Assembly: GCA_016081115.2 (NCBI GenBank)
Contig: CM071930.1
Span: forward strand, 30,519,641 to 30,583,640
DNA length: 64,000 nt
Reading direction: 5' to 3'
Source: Rehmannia glutinosa
Lineage: Eukaryota; Streptophyta; Magnoliopsida; Lamiales; Orobanchaceae
The translations under genes were made by a program, and so were the position numbers. Below, one piece after another: positions 48,431 through 60,636 of this stretch (the stretch's first letter is position 1; every line of letters begins with the position of its first letter). Under the pieces are notes generated by a model. That model was not told where the DNA came from. It did not search any database and saw nothing but the letters and a program-made list of their open reading frames with translations.

Positions 48431-49199
48431 TTCTTCCTCTGTTGTTGCTCTTCCTCAGTTGTTGCTCTTCTTTTTCTTCTTCAGTTTTTCTTATCGGTTC
48501 TTCTTTGTCTCTTTTTGTCTCCTCTCACTTCTTCTTGTTTTGTGTGTTTGTCGTTCTTTTTTTTTCTTGTTTCGTCGCTTCCAAAGTAATGTATACAAAT
48601 TTGATTACAAATTTGTGAACGTTGATGCTTTAAAGTACTAGAAACTGCCTAAAAGTATTAACAATTGCCTTAAAAGTACTTATTTATGTCAATGTATTTC
48701 AACATATATCACTCTATATCTTAGATATTTGAAACTTAAAGTATCAGAAATTGTATTAAAAGTATCATAAATTCTCTTTAAAGTATCAATTTGTAAGAAA
48801 GTTTGTGTGTACAAATCTATGAGCATTGATGCTTGAAAGTATCAGAAACTATCTTAAAAGTATCTGATTTGCCTTAAAAGTATTAGCTTTATGTCACTGT
48901 ATTTCAACATTGAATATATGCCATATCACTCCGCATTTAGATGTTTGATGCTTAAAGTATCAGAATTTGCTTTAAAAGTATCATTAATTACCTCAAAAGT
49001 ATCAGTTTGTGATATAAAAAAAATTGTGTATAAATATGTGAACATTGATGCCTGAAGTATCAAAAATTGTCTTAAAAGTATCATAATTTGCCTTAAAAGT
49101 ATTAGTTTTATGTTACTTTATTTTAACATTGAACATATACCATATCACCTTTTTAGCTAAATTGTGAAATATATTAAAAAATGAAAAAAGAGTGATGTT
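48431..49199. repeat. AAAAGTATCA repeat tract with ~205-bp larger units
   Basis: The motif CTTAAAAGTATCA and variants recur every 20-30 bases from 48625 to 49110. A larger unit containing 'gtatttcaacatt' and 'tgatgcttaaagtatcag' occurs about three times. The decamer is the one found in the Mutator-like elements at 15-24 and 26-28 kb; no TIR was found here. The first part, 48431-48580, is TC-rich and empty. Confidence 0.7.
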
Positions 49200-49474
49200 G
49201 TTTACAAACCAAACAGCTAATTAAAACATCCAAAAATAAACATTGCTTATACTCCAAGCAATTGAAAAAACAGAGAGCTAAACCAAATAGTATACAATGA
49301 AAAATCTATAGAAGATGAGCATTAGCCATCAAGTGGCTAAAATGGGGCATCGTTAAAACCTATCAAAGTAAAACCCATTGGAAAAAACAATAGGAAAAAG
49401 AGTACTCCCATAGAGAAGCTAGTGCATCCTGTAGAAACATTTGCCCAATGCGTCTGCATGAAGGTCTGTCAAAA

Positions 49475-49900
49475 TCAAATCCGGAGGGATGTGAGACCAC
49501 GATATCTCCGTATCCAATTTAGATAAAATATCTGCAACACGATTTCCTTCTCTGTATATGTAAGAGACCATAAATTCCATTTGGATATGTAGTAAAGCGT
49601 AAGCTGCCAATGTCCATAAAGCTTCAAGGGTACCTGCAAAGAACAAGAGGAAAGAAGACCACAAACATAAGTAGAATCCGACTCAAGCCACATTTTGCGC
49701 CACCCCCATTTGTACGCCCTCTCAATAGCATCATTGCAACAACTAATTCGATTCGAAAGCATATCCTGTACTAACTGATCTACGAAACATCCCCGTGAAA
49801 AACCTCTCGCAATTTCAAGACTCCCGCCACCACGCACTAACCCGGAGCACCTAATGCACAACCATTTGTATTGACCTTAGTCCATCCGGGAATAGGGGTT
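49475..49900 (-). pseudogene. LINE RNase H domain, broken
   Basis: The minus strand gives KWGWRKMWLESDSTYVCGLL, containing the central Asp of the RNase H fold (LESDS), and then a frame carrying HIQMEFMVSYIYREGNRVAD (49419-49664), the His-containing last motif. Two overlapping frames share these motifs, so at least one frameshift splits the domain. The N-terminal Asp motif near 49880-49860 is partly lost. The domain removes RNA during target-primed reverse transcription. Confidence 0.75.
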
Positions 49901-50849
49901 GCCACCGCACCTCTTGTAACGTTGGTGCCGGCCGAATATGGCCTGGAACAACAAGACGCTGAAGGCATAAAAGGTCATAGATCGTGTTCGCCATATAGCC
50001 TAAATTAACAGATGATGATTTAATAATAAATGCCCGAATCATGACAATTGTTGCCATCGTTTGAGGAGATATGTCATCGAAAATCCATTTGTAAGGATGT
50101 GCCATATAATCCAAACCACCGAAATAATTATGCCACTTTCCAAAGAAAATTAAGCTGAGGACTAAATTTTTGTTGGATGGCAAATATGAAGACTTGATTA
50201 ATGCCCATTTCCAATGGCATCTTCACCTGAAATGAATCCTAAATCCAATCCCAAATCTGTCTCGTAAAACCGCATGCCGCAAACAAGTGATCAAATGATT
50301 CTGAATTCGAATAGCAAAAGGGCAAATAGACAGACCACAAAATTCTCTGATACGAAGATTATCCAACACGGTCAGCCGATTGTGGATCGATCTCTAAACT
50401 ACTATGGACCTCCTATCCGGAATATGAGGTGACCAAATCCATTTTCCCTAACTAACCTCTGGAAATATTTCTCGAACATGTTGATATGCCACTTTTGACA
50501 AAACCCCTCCATCATCCGAATTAATTCAAATACGACGATCAGTAGTAGTGGGCAAAGTTGGGGTACAAAGAATGTTAATAACAATCAGAGTATAAGCCAC
50601 TAAAAATTCTGATGTAAAGTGCCATACCCCATCAAAATAATAATCCGAAATGGATTGAGAGAAAAGCGAGCGGACATGATAAGGAATCCCGATGCGATCA
50701 GCTATAGAGTAACTAAGCCAGTTAGCAAGCCAGAAATTAACTTTCGAGATCTATCCAGGAAGCCACCTTGATTGCGAATCTAAAGACGACACAAAAGGAA
50801 GTAAACCAGGCCAGATCGATGAGCCAATGTACATGTTTCTAGGAGATGG

Positions 50850-52473
50850 GTCCATGAATCAACGCCTAAGAATAATGAACACTGCATCTTCATAGTTGAT
50901 CAACTTCCAAGCCATCTTCATCATAAAAGCCTTATTTGTTGTCAAAAGAGACGGAACACCTAAGCCTCCTTCTTCCTTCGGAGCACAACATCTAGCCCAA
51001 TTAACAGTGACACTCCCTTTCTTATTAGTAGCCCCAGACCAAATAAAATTCCAAATCACCAATTCCATAGCTTTCAGAAGAGTAATGGGCCATTTATAAA
51101 TAAGCATGGAATGAACAAACGAACTAGTGATAACAGAGTTGACCAAAGTAATCTTTTCTGCTTGAGATAAAGAATTACCCTTCCATGTACTGAATTTTGA
51201 CACAATTTTATCGTATATAGGCTTAAAAATTGGAACTTTAGGCATTCATTTGAACAACGGAACTCCAAGATAAGTAATTGGAAATGAACCCTTCAAGATG
51301 CTTAGGTGGCGTCATAAGTCTAGGAGAAGTAGTATTACTGAAATAAACTTTAGACTTACTAGGGTTAAAAATCTGGCCCGAGATTGCCATGTACGCATTT
51401 ATAATCTCCAAAAGCCGTTGACAGTTTCGCCACGAAGCCGCACTCAAAATCAAAATGTCATCCGTGTATAACAAGCATGGCGGAAATTGAATATTTCTAG
51501 GCGCAATGAACGGATGAATGTAATACCGTTGTATGGCATTCTCTAGAAGACGTACCAATACTTCTTTGGCCGCACAGAATAGAAGTGGGGAAAGTAGATC
51601 ACCTTGTCGCACCCCTCTTGTACATTGGAAATAACCTTTCGGGCTACCGTTGATTAAGATCAAAATACGGGCCGAATTAAAAATAGTAGAAACCCAATTA
51701 ACAAAGGCCTCTGCATACCCTATTCTACGAAGGACATAAATAATGAAATCCCACCGTAAAGTGTCAAAAGCCTTTCTAATATCAATCTTGACGATCAAGT
51801 TGGGGCTACATTTCTGCTTAAAAGACAATTCACACCTTTATATGCCAATGCAATGCAATCATGAATCTGCTTGCCCGGAAGGAATCCAAACTGCCCCTTA
51901 TATATGTGAGTCTTTAAAATAGCACCAAATCTGTTAGCCAGAATTTTGGTGACTGTTTTAAAGATGAAATTACTCAAAATAATAGGTTTGAAGTCCTCCA
52001 CACGATCATCATTTTTAGTTTTCGGGAGAAGCACCATGAAGCTAGAGTTACAACCAAGTGGGCAATTGTCCTGTATGGAAGAAGGATCTAACCGCAGCAG
52101 TAACATCACCTCCAACAATATCCCAACAATTATGATAAAAATGCCCTTCAATTCCATCCGGGCGCGCGCTGTCTGGGCTTAGATCAAAGATGGCTCCTTT
52201 AATTTCCTTATCACTTGGAACAACACAAAGCTTAATATTGCCCTCCATGTCAACCGAATGATTAATAACATCATCAATCTCCGAGAAATCCTTAGACGAT
52301 GATAGGTTATGCGAAAAAAGATCTTCATAGAAATTGATAATGTGATCTTTGATAACCTGGGCATCCGTAGTAACCACCCCATTCACCAACAGATGTCTGA
52401 TGACCCCCCTCAAACGCTTAGAACACAATTTTATGTGAAAAAACCCTGTGTTGCGATCTCCATCCTTAGCCAT
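50850..52473 (-). pseudogene. LINE reverse transcriptase, broken
   Basis: The frame from 52473 (MAKDGDRNTGFFHIKLCSKR) leads into RT. SSFMVLLPKTKNDDRVEDFK and the PGKQIHDCIALA block lie at 52100-51830, and KIDIRKAFDTLRWDFI, GVRQGDLLSPLLF and the catalytic LLYTDDILILS lie at 51780-51440. The thumb and connection region reads WKGNSLSQAEKITLVNSVI (51190-51130), ending with GGLGVPSLLTTNKAFMMKMA. The YTDD motif is an accepted variant of YADD. Several frame changes (near 51830, 51250) break the polyprotein. Confidence 0.88.
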
Positions 52474-53500
52474 TGAACCCTACTTTTCTGGCGCAAACAC
52501 TCATACTGACGATTTAGCAATATGTCAAGTTTCATATGAAGCTCCAACTCATGTTCCATTAAGTGGGTCGAATAACCTTGTGATGATATCGTAGATTGTA
52601 AGTCATTCATTTTTGTTTGAACAATGTCCATTTGCCCGTGAATATCTCCAAACACCAAGAAATTCCATTCTTTAAGCACCTGTCGTAACGTTTTGAGCTT
52701 CAACATTACCCGAATCATTGGATTCATAGACGAAAAATGCCACTCCCAAGAGTTTTTCACAACAGTTTTATAATCAAGGTGTTGAATCCACATAGATTGA
52801 AATCGAAAAGGAATTGGACCGAGAGAACAACTCTGAGTGCAATTAAGAAAAATAGGACTATGATCCGAACAATGTCGAACCCCCACATACCCTTTAATAA
52901 CCTGCCACTTATCCATGAATGCTTGAGTTGCCAGAATTATATCCAAACGAGCTTGAACCAACCCTCTCGAAGATCGAAAAATACCCCAAGTAAAAAAATT
53001 GCCCATCATAGTGACTTGAGTAAAATCATTATCATCAATGAACTGCTGAAATTCCCAACAAGAAATGTTGTGAGTAAGCGTACCTCCTTGTCTTTGATGA
53101 TTCCCAACAACGGCATTAAAATCACCAATCAAAACCTAATCAAGTAAGCCTAGACTCCGAACATCAGCCCAAAGACGACACCTCTCAGCATAGAAACACT
53201 GGGCATGGATGAAACCCATGTGAAAACTGATATTCTGAAACTCCACTTTGCACACCAAAATCTGATCCGAAGAAAAAATATGATACATGCGATGCTGTCT
53301 AGATTTGGATAGAACCCAAATATCTGGCATACCATTAGAACGGAAATTCTCCGCCACCAACGTCATATCCATAGTATGCCAAAAAGAAACAGGAATGGAG
53401 TTAAAATGAATCTTAGGCAATAATATCATATTTATGCACACGACATAAATCTTTAAGCATGGATTTAGAGGCATCGTTGCCAAAGCCTCTAATATTCCAA
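52431..53500 (-). pseudogene. LINE AP-type endonuclease, broken
   Basis: The frame at 53132-52431 contains IGDFNAVVGNHQRQGG, FTWGIFRSSRGLVQARLDII and the C-terminal CSDHSPIFLN, all conserved in LINE endonucleases that nick target DNA. The N-terminal part is in other frames (53483-53136: EFQNISFHMGFIHAQCFYAE). Frameshifts lie near 53140 and 53340. The catalytic His in SDHSP is present. Confidence 0.85.
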
Positions 53501-53526
53501 AACATGCAATTCATAATGAATGAGAG

Positions 53527-54100
53527 TTAGGAGGAATACGCACCTTGTGCGTCTCTGAATCCATTTCCGCAAGAAATTGTGCTGCTTGATTTTCTTGTTT
53601 TTCCATGTCTGACCCACCTTTTCCAGGCTGCAGGCACCACAGTCCGAAAATTCACCGATGGTTCATTATTAAGGACATAATCATTAATGGGCATACTGTT
53701 TGAAACCTCATCAATGGCCTGTTTTATATTTTTCGTTTTCTGCTCATTATAATCCATGGAATTATCATCATGGCTCAAAATCGTACCACCTAGATTGTAT
53801 GTCACAGATCTTCTATCATGATTAATATTTTTCATTGCTCCATTAACCACCTGATTATTACATGCAGTGGTCTTCGACATAATATCCCCCAAGTCAGGTT
53901 CATCCATATCATTCTCGTCATCACGTAAAATATCGAAAGTATTATAGATTGGGACTTCCGTAGAAGACGTACCCCCTCCGTATGTCATCCTGTCCTCTTT
54001 TTCACTTGCACCCAATTCTCCGTATCAACCGTTTTTCCTTTATTTATAGGAACTTTTCCGTGTACCGATCTCTACCTCGAATCGACTAGTCTCCTTGTTC
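53527..54100 (-). pseudogene. LINE ORF1 C-terminal part
   Basis: The segment 54015-53527 reads as an acidic, Asn/Asp-rich protein end (NTFDILRDDENDMDEPDLGD, SVTYNLGGTILSHDDNSMDY). Just upstream in another frame is NKGKTVDTENWVQVKKRTG, the usual 'W..V' linker of plant LINE ORF1. No zinc knuckle remains, so the nucleic-acid-binding part is lost beyond 54140. Confidence 0.6.
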
Positions 54101-54330
54101 CCGTTCGGTATTTTTCTGGACTTCGTGGGTATCACTCTGCATGTAAGATCTTTGATGCTTAAAGTATTCGAAAATATTCTTTTGTTGTGGAAAAGTATCT
54201 ATATATATATATATATATATATAACAAGAAAATGGTTTCTTAATATGTTTTTCCGCCTATAAGTAGTTGCTAAAATCGATTTCCAGAATTTTTTATTTTT
54301 GTTCCAGAATTTTTTTATTTCCGGTTACAT

Positions 54331-54540
54331 ATATGCAATAAATTGGGAATGTTTGACTTTAAAAAATAACATATATGCAATAAATAGGGAATATTTGACT
54401 TTGAAAAATAACATATATGCAATAAATTGTGAATGTTTGACCTTGAAAAATAGCATAAATAAATTGATTGTTGTATATCGGATTTACATGTATAGATATG
54501 CAATAAATTGGGAATGTTTGACCTTTCAATTTACATAAAT
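54331..54540. repeat. 42-bp tandem repeat, four units
   Basis: Units starting 'atatgcaataaattgggaatg' at 54331, 54373, 54415 and 54496. The unit is a multiple of three, so one frame stays open (YAINWECLTLKNN repeated), but there is no sign that it is a gene. Confidence 0.85.
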
Positions 54541-54543
54541 AAA

Positions 54544-56164
54544 TTGATTGTTATCTATCGTTGAATACTTTATTAAAAACAGTATTCTCAATGTTAGAAA
54601 TTCCGAAGCAATTATTTTTGGAAAAATCTGGTTTACTAAACACAACTTTTGTAGAAAATATTTTACTATGGATAATTTTAGATTTATTTAGGTATGTTTG
54701 ACTATTGATTGATTAAATATTACCAAGAATAACTCTATTATTGATTCAATTCTGCCAATATTTTCGGAATTATATTATTTAAATATACAAACATTCCAAA
54801 TTATAGGATATAGATTATTATTAAAATTTCAAAATTATATACAGAGAAAATATCTGAAAATATTGATTCAATTCTGCCACTATTTTTAGAATTATATTAA
54901 TATTAATTGAATGTACAAACAGTCCAAAAATATAAGATGCAGATCATTATTAAAATTTCAAAAATATATCAAGAGAAATTATCAGAAAACGGAATCCGAT
55001 TTTCAGTTAATCAAAACTTAAATACAAATCTTTACAAAAAATAAAAAAATATACTTTTGAAAGTCTTAGACACATAGGATATTATATTACCAAAAGTATA
55101 TTAGTAACCAAATACAAATTATTGGAATATTTCTAACAAATGAGTTATATCAGAATAAATATCAAAAGTCAAATACTGAAATACTGCAACAAAAGTTGGC
55201 AAAAGATTACAATAATAATTTCCTTAAATATTCTCATCACTCCACCTATATATATGAGTTCTCATTTATATTTTTTTTACCACATTCTTTGTTGAAGAAT
55301 ACGTGATTTCTCACAAGAAAATATTTCTGTCAATTTTTCAAACGCATACAAGAAAAATGACACCAATGATAACATTGATCAAGAATATCAACATGAGATA
55401 AACATGAGCAAATCTGAATGAAATATGAAATTATGTTGGTCAGTCTCAACAAAATTAATCCAAATGATGACTTATCTGATATTAGATGACTATCTTCATC
55501 ATACTTCTTTTGTCGAATTATTCAACATCCATCGTAAGTAAATTGTATAGCTCAAACAAAACAGGAGCTACAAGTTATATTAAAATGATCTATTTACAAA
55601 ATAATGTTGACCAAAATTCATAAGTTACTTTTGTTTTTGAAACTTGAATAATTTTTTTCCAATAAACTTAATCACAATTCAATTTATGCCTCACTAATGT
55701 ATTTCAGAGATGGATAAATGTTAAAAAATAAAATTAATGTTCAATATATACTTACAGTTGAAAATGTTTGTCACATAAAAGCATTTATCAGATTCTTAAA
55801 AAAATTCACAAACAAATTTTTAGAATCGTCTAGATTGGGCAGATCAGGAAATTATCTAGAGTAGTTGAAAAATTGTAATCAGTGTTTATTATAGTTTGAT
55901 AAATATTAAAAAACATAAGTTTTTTAAAAATTAAAACAGTGTCCCATGTAAAAAATAACACATATATTATATTTAGAATTGTATAAATATTAAATAAAAT
56001 TACATTTTAATATATGTTTAGAGTCGAAGTTGTTTGTCACATAAAATCATTTGACGGATTCTTAAAATAATTCGCAAAAAAATATGAGAATCGTCTAGAT
56101 TAGTCAAATAAAAACATTGTTCAAAGTTGTTCAAAAATTATAATGGATATCTATTTAAAGAAAA
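54544..56164. other. AT-rich DNA with two diverged tandem duplications, no gene
   Basis: One duplication has 122-bp units from 54741 and 54863 ('ttgattcaattctgcc'). A second has units of about 255 bp (near 55730 and 55985) sharing 'gtttgtcacataaaa' and 'gaatcgtctagatt'. A third partial copy of the latter lies at 57960-58030 beyond the LINE, so the LINE was inserted into this array. Confidence 0.65.
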
Positions 56165-57866
56165 ATAAATATTTTGGTCATCCCCTTTTCCATCTTGAAC
56201 GGGATTCGGCCTACAATTTCAGGATTCTTGGAGGACTCTCGTTGGAGACCTGGATGTAATTCCGTCGTATTATTTTGGCTTGACAACTGGCTGGGTTACA
56301 CCATTGCAGATATGATTGGTATTCCGCAGGAATATAGGCATTTGTTTCGGTATCGCATCTCGGATTACTTTTATGGCGGGTCTTGGCACTTCACTTTCTC
56401 GTTCATCGAGGCTTATTTGGATCTGGTCCGTGATATTGTTAGAGTCCCCATTGCTCCGACTTCAAAGGATACGCGCGCCTGGTTGCATTCTGAGGATGGG
56501 ATTATCACTTCGAAATCGGCTTATTCTCACCTGCGCCCCCACTCTCCGGTTGTTCAATGGGGTTCCTGGATTTGGTCACCTCACATCCCGGAACGACGTT
56601 CGATTGTGGCATGGAGAGCAATCCACAATTGATCGGGCGGCAAGATTGGATGTATCAAGCGTCCCCAGGCTCCTTCACCGCCCCTCGGTTTGCGGTCTTT
56701 GTTGTGCAAAATTGAATCATGTGATCATTTGTTCGTCTCTTGTGTTTTTGCGGGGCTCTCTCGGTGGAATTTTGCATCCTTTGATATCCGCTATTTTGTG
56801 GCTTATAGCTTTAATGAATCCTGGTGCGTTTAATGAGTTTCCATTTAAGTGAGCAGGTGGCTTTCTTATGGCGAGTTGCGGTGTTATCCTCAGTATTTGG
56901 CTCATCCGCGGATCGAAAACGACTTGACCTTCAATGACAAGAATCGGGCGAGAGGCGGCCATCCTCCGCCTTCGTACTAATTGAGAGTCTTCTTCCTTAG
57001 ACCGGGGTTGTATGCATAATGATCAACATGACCTATTCATTCTCCGCAGACTTCGTGTTCCTGGATGCACCAGATAGGCCCCGAAGATTGTGCAGGTTAC
57101 TTGGCAAAAACCTTTACCGGGCTGGATCAAAGTCAACACGGACGGCAGTGCTTCGGGGGCGCTTGGTCGCCTCACAGCTTCTGGGGTTTTCCAAAACTAT
57201 AGAGGCTTCTTTCGCGTTGCTTTGTGGAACGATGTGGTTCGGGATTTGCTTTTGAGCGATTTGATGGCTGCCATGTGGTCAATTTATTACGCTTTTTCGA
57301 AGGGTCGGACTCGACTTTGGGCCGAGTCGGATTCGGTTTATGTGGTGGAGTTGCTGCAGAAGAGAACTGAGGGGGTACTTTGGCGCCATCTTAGCATGTG
57401 GCGTTACACTATGCACCTTCTTTCTCAGATGGATTTGGTGGTCTCTCACATTTTTCGGGAAGGTAATCGGGTGGCAGACATTCATAGCAAGACATCGCAC
57501 AATGCGACTTGGTGGGGAGCGCCTCCAGCGGATATTGTTTCATCTCTTACACAGGATTATGTTGGTCAATCAAACTATAGGTTTGTTAGCTAGTGCATCC
57601 TATTTCTTTTCCCATTTTGGACGCTTTTTTCTCTTATGGGGGGTACTCTTTTTCCTTCCAAGGGTTTTCTCCACAAGGGTGGGTTTTACCTTGGGAGGTT
57701 TTAATGAGGCCCCAACCATTCAGCCATCTGGTTGGCTTGTGACCATTCCGTTATCATTTCTGACATTGTTTCCAAGCTTGCTTTTGGTTACCTGATCAGC
57801 CTGTGATCAGGACAACACTTTTTTCATTTGTTATATATATTTTCACATTTATTCAAAAAAAAAAGA
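56165..57866 (+). mobile_element. 5'-truncated plant LINE with zf-RVT and RNase H
   Basis: The element starts near 56165 inside the C-terminal half of ORF2. It contains NSVVLFWLDNWLG, TSKSAYSHLRPHSPVVQWGS (zinc-finger RVT region), a Cys-rich CGLCCAKLNHV segment and an RNase H (57090-57593), then a 3' tail ending in AAAAAAAAAAG at about 57857. 5' truncation is usual for LINE insertions. Candidate target duplications around 'agaaaaataaatatttt' are too AT-rich to be sure. Confidence 0.85.
57090..57596 (+). pseudogene. LINE RNase H domain, open frame
   Basis: The open segment of 167 codons has PGWIKVNTDGSA (first Asp), LRxLLLSDLMAAMW-like second motif with Asp where Glu is usual, LWAESDSVYVVELL (third Asp) and SHIFREGNRVADIHSK (His and last Asp). 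It is the best-preserved reading frame among the LINEs here, but it is cut off from RT, so the element cannot move on its own. The substitution at the second catalytic position would weaken activity. Confidence 0.8.
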
Positions 57867-59439
57867 AATATTTAAAAAAAAACATAAATTTCTACAGAGA
57901 TCCGAAACAAAGACTCATGTAAAAAATACACAAAATAAAATACACAATATATTCACATTATGATATATATTATAAAAGAATATCGTTTAATATATTCTTA
58001 GAGTCGAAGATGATTCTCGATATCTTGATAAACATGAGAATATCGCACTCAAAAAAAAAATAATGAAGGGTTAGTACATTTTTCTACTAAATACATTAAT
58101 AAATTAAAAAATAAATAAATTATCACGAATATACCATTTTGTTTAGATCGATTTTATTTTTGTGCGATACAATGTAAATCAAATATTCAGAGAACCCTAA
58201 AATATGATAATTTAAAGTAATCTGAAAAAACACAATTATAATCAGATATGCATTTTGAACACATATATAAGGCTTTCAAGTAAATGATTTTCAGGAAATT
58301 CGTTAAGAAAGTATCACCGACGATTTTGTGTACGACATATGCATAAAAAGCCGAAATAATTGCAAAAAAAACATAGTTGGGCAGAGTTCATCATTTCAAA
58401 ACAAACACCATCGCCCATGTTTGAAGGTGAAAAGGAGTGGTTGTTGCGCAGACATAGAGAGAATAAAAAGAAAATAATATAAGATAGTAAACGAGACGAA
58501 ATGTGTAAATCTCAACCCTAAGAGATGGATACTTTTTTTTTTTTTTTATTTCTTGCTCAATTTTGGCCGTTGATGACATGTGCCATAATCAAACTTATCC
58601 ATTAAAAAATTAGTCTTGAAGCTTCCAAAAATATGTTTGGGTTGTGAATGGGCTTGAAAATTTTTGGGTATTGTGCAAAGTGTTCTATTCGGCTCGAAAA
58701 TATCAAACCCATTTATTTTAGTTGGGCCAAAAGCTGATACTTAAAGAAGCCTTTTTATAATTTTTGTAACTTAATTAAAATTTTATTTTTCATTTAATTT
58801 ATTCTAAATATATTTAAATCATTTGTCTTATATTTTTCAGAAAATGTAATTGAAGTTTGTATATATGTATATTAGTTAATAAATCAGACGTCATTGTATT
58901 TAAAATAAAAATGTATTAAAATAAATATAAATGTTTACTTAAATGTATAAATTATCAACTAATACTTTACAAACTAATGCTTTTATTTCAAATATAATTA
59001 AATAATATTTTTACTATGTTTTCTTGATATTTGTAAATTTGAGTTGTGTTGTCTGCTTTTATTATTATTAGTACATTTTTAATAAAAAAATTATAAAATG
59101 GTTAATAACTATTTATTTTTCAATTTATTAAAAATATTTATTATATTCATGGGCTTTTTAAAATATGATACTGTGGCATTTGTATTGTTTGTCCTGGACT
59201 ATAAGTTAAACTTATTAGTCAATATATATTTTATTGATCATGGATTTTTTTAATATCAGAAAATTGATTTAATATTTTGATTTTGAAAAACTATCAAAAT
59301 ATATATATATATATATATATAAAAAAAATTGTTGTAAAATTGTAACTGTATAATTGAACATCAATTGTTTGTTTGTTTATTATATAGATATTGATGTTAA
59401 TTATATTGTGTCATTATTAAAGTATTTGGTTAAGTTTTC
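57867..59439. other. AT-rich DNA, no gene
   Basis: Apart from the array remnant at 57960-58030, a T-run at 58530-58547 and an AT microsatellite at 59299-59321, nothing is recognised. The stretch 58600-58760 has 'gggcttgaaaatttttgggta', a pattern of old hAT-like DNA. Confidence 0.5.
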
Positions 59440-60308
59440 GAAATGGATAGAAGCATTGGGGACGGGAATATCGAAGAAGAAAATGATGGCTATGCCACTA
59501 TTGATATTTTTAAAGATACTTTGCCTGAGGCCTTTGATGATCCAACTGCAACAGTTGTTCAAGATACATATCTAATGTTTAGAGATATCATAGATGATCT
59601 AATGTACTTGAAGGAAAGAACAATTCTAGCACCTACCCTCGATGTTGTTGAGTCCATTAATCAATATATGATATTTTTAAACTCATCTGAGGGCAATATT
59701 TTTTTGAGTTCTGACGTCACATGCAAATCGGACACCAATATCGATATCTTGCATGATTTGCACACGCTGAAATTTCTAAATAGGATAAAATATTCCTAAA
59801 ATTACAAAATCATGAATTGCGTTTGAAGGTTGGGACACCATTATGCTATTGAAGAACATAGACCATTCGATTGGATTGTGTACTAGACAAGATTAGTAAT
59901 TATGAGGTTGACAACACATGTACTTGAACATAAAATTCTAATTAGCGCCAATGCGGGTCATAAGGCGTTGATTCCACGAAAGGCACTGCCCCTTCTTATC
60001 TGAGGATATCATTCAAGTTTCAGTATAAACGGTTTCGAATGATATGACTATAAACAAGTGTCAAGACAATCTCTCTCTAATGTGGAGTTGTATTTGAAGA
60101 ATCTAGTTTTCAATCATGGCCATTGAAAAACAAACAGATGAAAAATATTGTGTACAAGAAAATATTCTAAAATTTGTAATTATTTAATATAGTGATTTAG
60201 TTTGATTTGTTTCAAGTTTGTATTGTACAATTTTATATTATTTAGAATTGTAATTCTCACATCCAACGATACAATCCAATCCGTGTGCATCGCACGGGTT
60301 GAATACTA
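59440..60308 (+). mobile_element. 3' part of an autonomous-type Helitron
   Basis: A helicase remnant (59443-60190) is followed by a Helitron 3' terminus: hairpin CCGTGTGCATCGCACGGG (60282-60299) about 6-8 bases before CTAG (60305-60308), followed by T. The two independent signals agree in strand. The 5' TC end and the Rep domain are not seen, so it is 5'-truncated or interrupted. Confidence 0.85.
59443..60190 (+). pseudogene. Helitron Pif1-type helicase C-terminus, decayed
   Basis: The frame from 59443 (MDRSIGDGNIEEEN) includes TIDIFKDTLPEAF, DLMYLKERTILAPTLDVVES, INQYMIF and SDTNIDILHDLHTLKFLN, then a stop at 59798. Beyond it pieces continue in shifted frames (HELRLKVGTP near 59815, then a segment resembling INKSQGQ is lost, with SLSNVELYLKN near 60075). 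This is the late helicase motif region of plant RepHel proteins. At least one stop and several frameshifts make it inactive. Confidence 0.85.
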
Positions 60309-60309
60309 G

Positions 60310-60636
60310 TCATATATAATATGAAAGTTCCAAAATTATATGAAAAGTAGCATTCATCGAGTTAGTAACTTAAAATTATCATGTATATATTTTGAGTATT
60401 ATGGGAAATCCATTTGTGAATTGAAATAACCTAAAAGTATCATATATAATCAAAAATATTAGTAATTATATGAAAAGTATCAATATTCTCGCATTGGGAT
60501 ATGTAAAATACTAATACATAAATGTGCATGTTAAAGTAGTATCAAAATTGTCTTAAAGGTATCATAAATTGATATCGAAATTTGAGGACGCGAAATTGCA
60601 GACCCATAAGATCCATAAGACGGTCTTATGAGAGAC
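60310..60636 (-). mobile_element. Mutator-like end fragment with GATACTTTT motifs
   Basis: The reverse strand from 60636 reads GTCTCTCATAAGACCGTCTT then ATGGATCTTATGGGTC, a terminal repeat like those at 15137 and 26451, followed by decamer variants (AAAAGTATCA near 60432, 60474, 60553). It is cut off by the Helitron terminus at 60308. Confidence 0.65.

Larger units (their letters stand above)
49200..54140 (-). mobile_element. Plant LINE (L1-type with C-terminal RNase H), nearly full length
   Basis: In minus-strand order: end of ORF1 (54100-53527), AP endonuclease (53500-52431), reverse transcriptase (52473-50850), zinc-finger RVT region (50840-50150), RNase H (49900-49475) and a 3' untranslated tail with 'cccattttagccacttgatggc', which has a counterpart in the other LINE near 57700. 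Stops and frameshifts occur throughout. The poly(A) end is not clear. The upstream end stops near 54140, within ORF1. Confidence 0.88.

Noticed and set aside
54299..54538. Open frame with repeated YAINWECLTLKN
   Set aside because: A 42-bp tandem repeat keeps the frame open; there is no start context, splice signal or similarity.
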